DNA of 64,000 nt from Sambucus nigra (Eukaryota; Streptophyta; Magnoliopsida; Dipsacales; Adoxaceae), in assembly GCA_949130495.1 (NCBI GenBank), contig OX422207.1, forward strand, positions 837,625,573 to 837,689,572, given 5' to 3'. Positions 61,633 through 64,000 of the stretch are shown piece after piece. Below the pieces are notes generated by a model that saw only the letters and a list, made by a program, of their open reading frames with translations, made no database searches and had not been told where the DNA came from. A program made the position numbers and the translations under genes. Each line of letters opens with the position of its first letter. Position 1 is the first letter of the stretch.

Positions 61633-62050
61633 GACTCATGGGGAGTTTATTTGTGTAACAGATAAGGGGGATTTTATTTGGCTTTTTATGGTAATAGGGG
61701 GAAGTGAGTTATCCTTTGCTTTTTCTTATGTAATCCGTACTGTAATTTCTTATTAATGAAATAAACAGGTTTCTGATCATCCAGCTGTGCCTTCTGATGA
61801 GTTTTGTATTTTGAATTATCTATACTGATCGCTAAGGCATACATAATCCTTTTATTCAAGTATTTTTAGAATGAACTGCCGTTCTCGGAGGTAATAAAAG
61901 AATAGTATTTTATAAAAAAGAAAGGGCCGCACTCATGTGAGGTGCATGAGCTACCTACGTACCTCTGGAATTTTTGAAAAGTTTAAAAATAGTTTTTGTA
62001 GAGGATCAGGCCTACGTAGTTCTGGGTAGAGGGAAATGAAGAGTTTTTTT
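61633..62050. other. Convergent spacer between antisense gene and pol
   Basis: Contains AATAAA at 61760-61765, a plausible polyadenylation signal for the plus-strand gene. No gene. Confidence 0.5.
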
Positions 62051-64000
62051 TTAAGAATAGAAGGGGGGTGAGAAGAGTCGTAGCGCATCGAGATTTTGGA
62101 CTAGGGGGTAGAATTTCTTGAGTCGGTCCAGGTTGACTGGACGAGCCATCTCCTCCCCATCCAGGTCAGTGAGCATGGCGGCACCGCCGGATAATATTTT
62201 CTTCACAATGTAGGGGCCGCTCAAATTGGGTTTGAATTTCCCTCTGGGGTCCCAGATAGGTTCTATTATCTCTTTGAGGGCTAAATCCCCCTCCCGGACA
62301 CCGCGGTCCTTGACTCTCTTATTGAATGATCGCGTTATTCGGTGATGGTACCCTTGTATGTGGTAAAGATCTTTTAATCTTCTCTCATCTAGGAGGGCTA
62401 GCTCATCAAGACGGCTTTGACACCAGTCTTCTTTAGTAACCTTGCTTTCGAGCATGACGCGTAGCGAGGGTATTTCCAACTCCACAGGTAGGACTACTTC
62501 CATGCCATAGACCAGGGAATAAGGGGTAGCCATAGTAGAGGTTCAGATTGAGGTTCAATAGCCCCAGAGGGCGTACGGGATCCGGTCAGCCCAATCCCGA
62601 TAACTTTCAGTCATCTTGCTGATGATGGATTTGAGGTTCTTATTGGAAGCTTCAACTGCAACATTAGTCTGAGGTCGGTAGGGAGAAGATTTGTGTCTCT
62701 GAATCCCGAACTCGTTGACTACTTCTGTGACTTCTGCTTCAAAATGCATCTATACCAGCTCGTGCGGGACCCCATATCGGAAGATGATATTTTTCTCGAG
62801 GAATTTGGCCACTTTTTGGCGTTTAATACTGCGTATGACTCAGCCTCGACCCATTTGGTGAAGTAATCAATGGAAACCAGGACGAACTCATGTCCGTTTG
62901 AAGCCTTTGGTGTAACCTTCCCTATGATGTCGATACCCCAGGTGTAGAACGTCCAGGGAGAGGTCATATTGTATAATTCTCGAGGAGGTAGGTGTTAAAG
63001 ATTGGAGAATTGTTGGCATTTGAGGCACCTACGGACATAGGCAGTGTAATCCTAGATCATGGTGGTCCAGTAGTAGCCTTGTTGGATGATCTTCTTAGCA
63101 AGCATGTAACTGTTCATGTGGGGTCCGCATTCCCCACTGTGGATTTTCTGCATTATTTTCTTAATTTCTGCCCCTGCGATACAGTGTAGATGAGTTCCAT
63201 CAAAGTTCCTCTTGAGTAGAGCTTTATGACAGATGATGTACTGGGCGGCCAGTCTTCAGAGGGTTGTTCGATCTTTCTTATTGGAACCCTAGGGATACCT
63301 ACCATGTTTGAGGAGGCACCAGATATCATAGTACCAGCAATCGTCTAGTTCAGGATCTTCGGTGGAGACCAACTCAATATGGTAGAAATGGGTCAATTTG
63401 TCTTGCTTTTGAACTAGGAAGGGGGTCAATGTTTTGCCCTCGGGCATGTCGACCATGGAGGCCAAGGTGGGGAGAGCATCGTCTAGGTTGTTCTTTGCTC
63501 GGGGGAGGTAGTGGAAGATGATATCTCGAAATCGGGAGTCTAACTCTTCTAATTGGTCATGAAAGGCTTCGAGCTTTTCGTCCTTGACTTTCCACATTCT
63601 AAGCACTTGATCGATGAAAAGGGTAGAATCCCTGTAGACGTCGAGGTATTGAATACCTTTCTTGAGAGCGACCTTGAGGCCCACTGTGCATGCCTCATAT
63701 TCTGTCATGTTGTTGGTGCAAGGGAAATCTAATTTAATGGTGATGGGAGTGTGGGAGTCATCTGGGGCGATCAGAAGTATCCCAATTCCATATCCCTTTT
63801 TGTTGGCAACGCCATCAAAGAATATTTTCCATCGAATGCGGTCTTGAGTGGTGCAGAGGATATCTTCATCTGGGAATTCGGAGATCCGGACATCTGCTTC
63901 ATCTATGGGGTAATCAGTGAGGTAGTCAGAGATGGATCTTCCCTTAATGGACTTCTATGTGATGTAAATGATATCGAACTCGGTTAGGAGCATCAACCAT
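62051..64000 (-). pseudogene. pol: Tat-type Gypsy pol: RNase H and integrase (partial, broken)
   Basis: Minus strand, from the window edge. A stop (63955-63957) lies after TEFDIIYIT. RNase H (about 63840-63400) has WKIFFDGVANKKGYG, MTEYEAC, YRDSTL and DDALPTLAS, so the D-E-D-D residues look intact. The integrase zinc finger (about 63210-63020) has IHSGECGPHMNS and CLKCQQF. The core (62967-62555) starts TWGIDIIG. After a frameshift near 62820 and a stop at 62750-62752 it resumes at MHFEAEV; the segment that normally carries the second catalytic aspartate is missing. The C-terminal part, 62533-62051, contains ATPYSLVYGMEVVLP and ends at TAA. Confidence 0.9.

Larger units (their letters stand above)
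53687..64000 (-). mobile_element. Tat/Ogre-type Gypsy retrotransposon, 3' half, with antisense genes
   Basis: Minus-strand order: RNase H and integrase (63957-62051), two plus-strand genes, an 80-bp minisatellite, polypurine tract (complement of 55614-55625) and 3' LTR. The integrase and RNase H segments resemble the Tat lineage, in which extra ORFs, some antisense to gag-pol, are known between pol and the 3' LTR. The 5' LTR, gag, protease and most of RT lie right of the window. Confidence 0.88.

Overview
The window is repeat-dominated plant nuclear DNA, most likely heterochromatin of a flowering plant. It is AT-rich, its only clear introns have GT/AG borders, and nearly every recognisable coding segment belongs to a plant transposable element family: Copia/Sirevirus, Gypsy Tat and Tekay-like, CACTA, hAT and Helitron-like. 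I found no ordinary host gene, tRNA, rRNA or CRISPR array. The species cannot be named from this sequence.

Positions 1-29504 form one deep nest. A Tekay-like Gypsy LTR (28012-29504) is cut by the right end of a CACTA element (27062-28011). Next to that lies a gag-only, non-autonomous Sirevirus-like element on the minus strand (TR-GAG-1; 3' LTR up to 4522, gag 6600-8517, 5' LTR 8584-9446 plus 26223-27061). The 3' LTR of TR-GAG-1 received a 1186-bp hAT element (307-1492, perfect 8-bp target duplication) and a 2564-bp Gypsy-type solo LTR (1656-4219, 5-bp target duplication). Its 5' LTR received a full Sirevirus on the plus strand (9447-26222, duplication GGTGT). The gag of that Sirevirus was in turn split by a 6.9-kb CACTA transposon (11860-18805) carrying Tnp2, DUF4218 and DUF4216 exons on the minus strand.

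Positions 29505-40538 hold a Transposase_28-like remnant, a small foldback MITE (31834-31965), an inverted second copy of the solo-LTR family (32057 to about 33840) and a second gag-only element, TR-GAG-2 (34118-40538, minus strand, both LTRs present, no pol), sitting in a compound TA/TG-TA/CA microsatellite. Positions 40539-53686 are AT-rich with Helitron-like 3' termini (42251, 43010, 43082 on plus; 45827 on minus), a long Tekay-like LTR (about 46300-49912), exon-like scraps, simple repeats and a degenerate ~0.5-kb tandem repeat.

The most interesting part is 53687-64000, the 3' half of a Tat/Ogre-type Gypsy retrotransposon on the minus strand. Reading leftwards from the window edge it has RNase H, integrase, then two genes on the opposite strand (a DUF7745-like gene at 60353-61632 and an intron-containing plant mobile domain gene at 57643-59745), an 80-bp minisatellite, the polypurine tract and the 3' LTR (53687-55613). 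Each antisense gene has its own TATA box. A palindromic motif, TGCCGATYGGCA, occurs upstream of the TATA box in the LTR and in both antisense promoters. This suggests the element carries its own antisense, possibly co-regulated, PMD-type genes. All retroelement genes seen here carry stops or frameshifts, so these are old copies.
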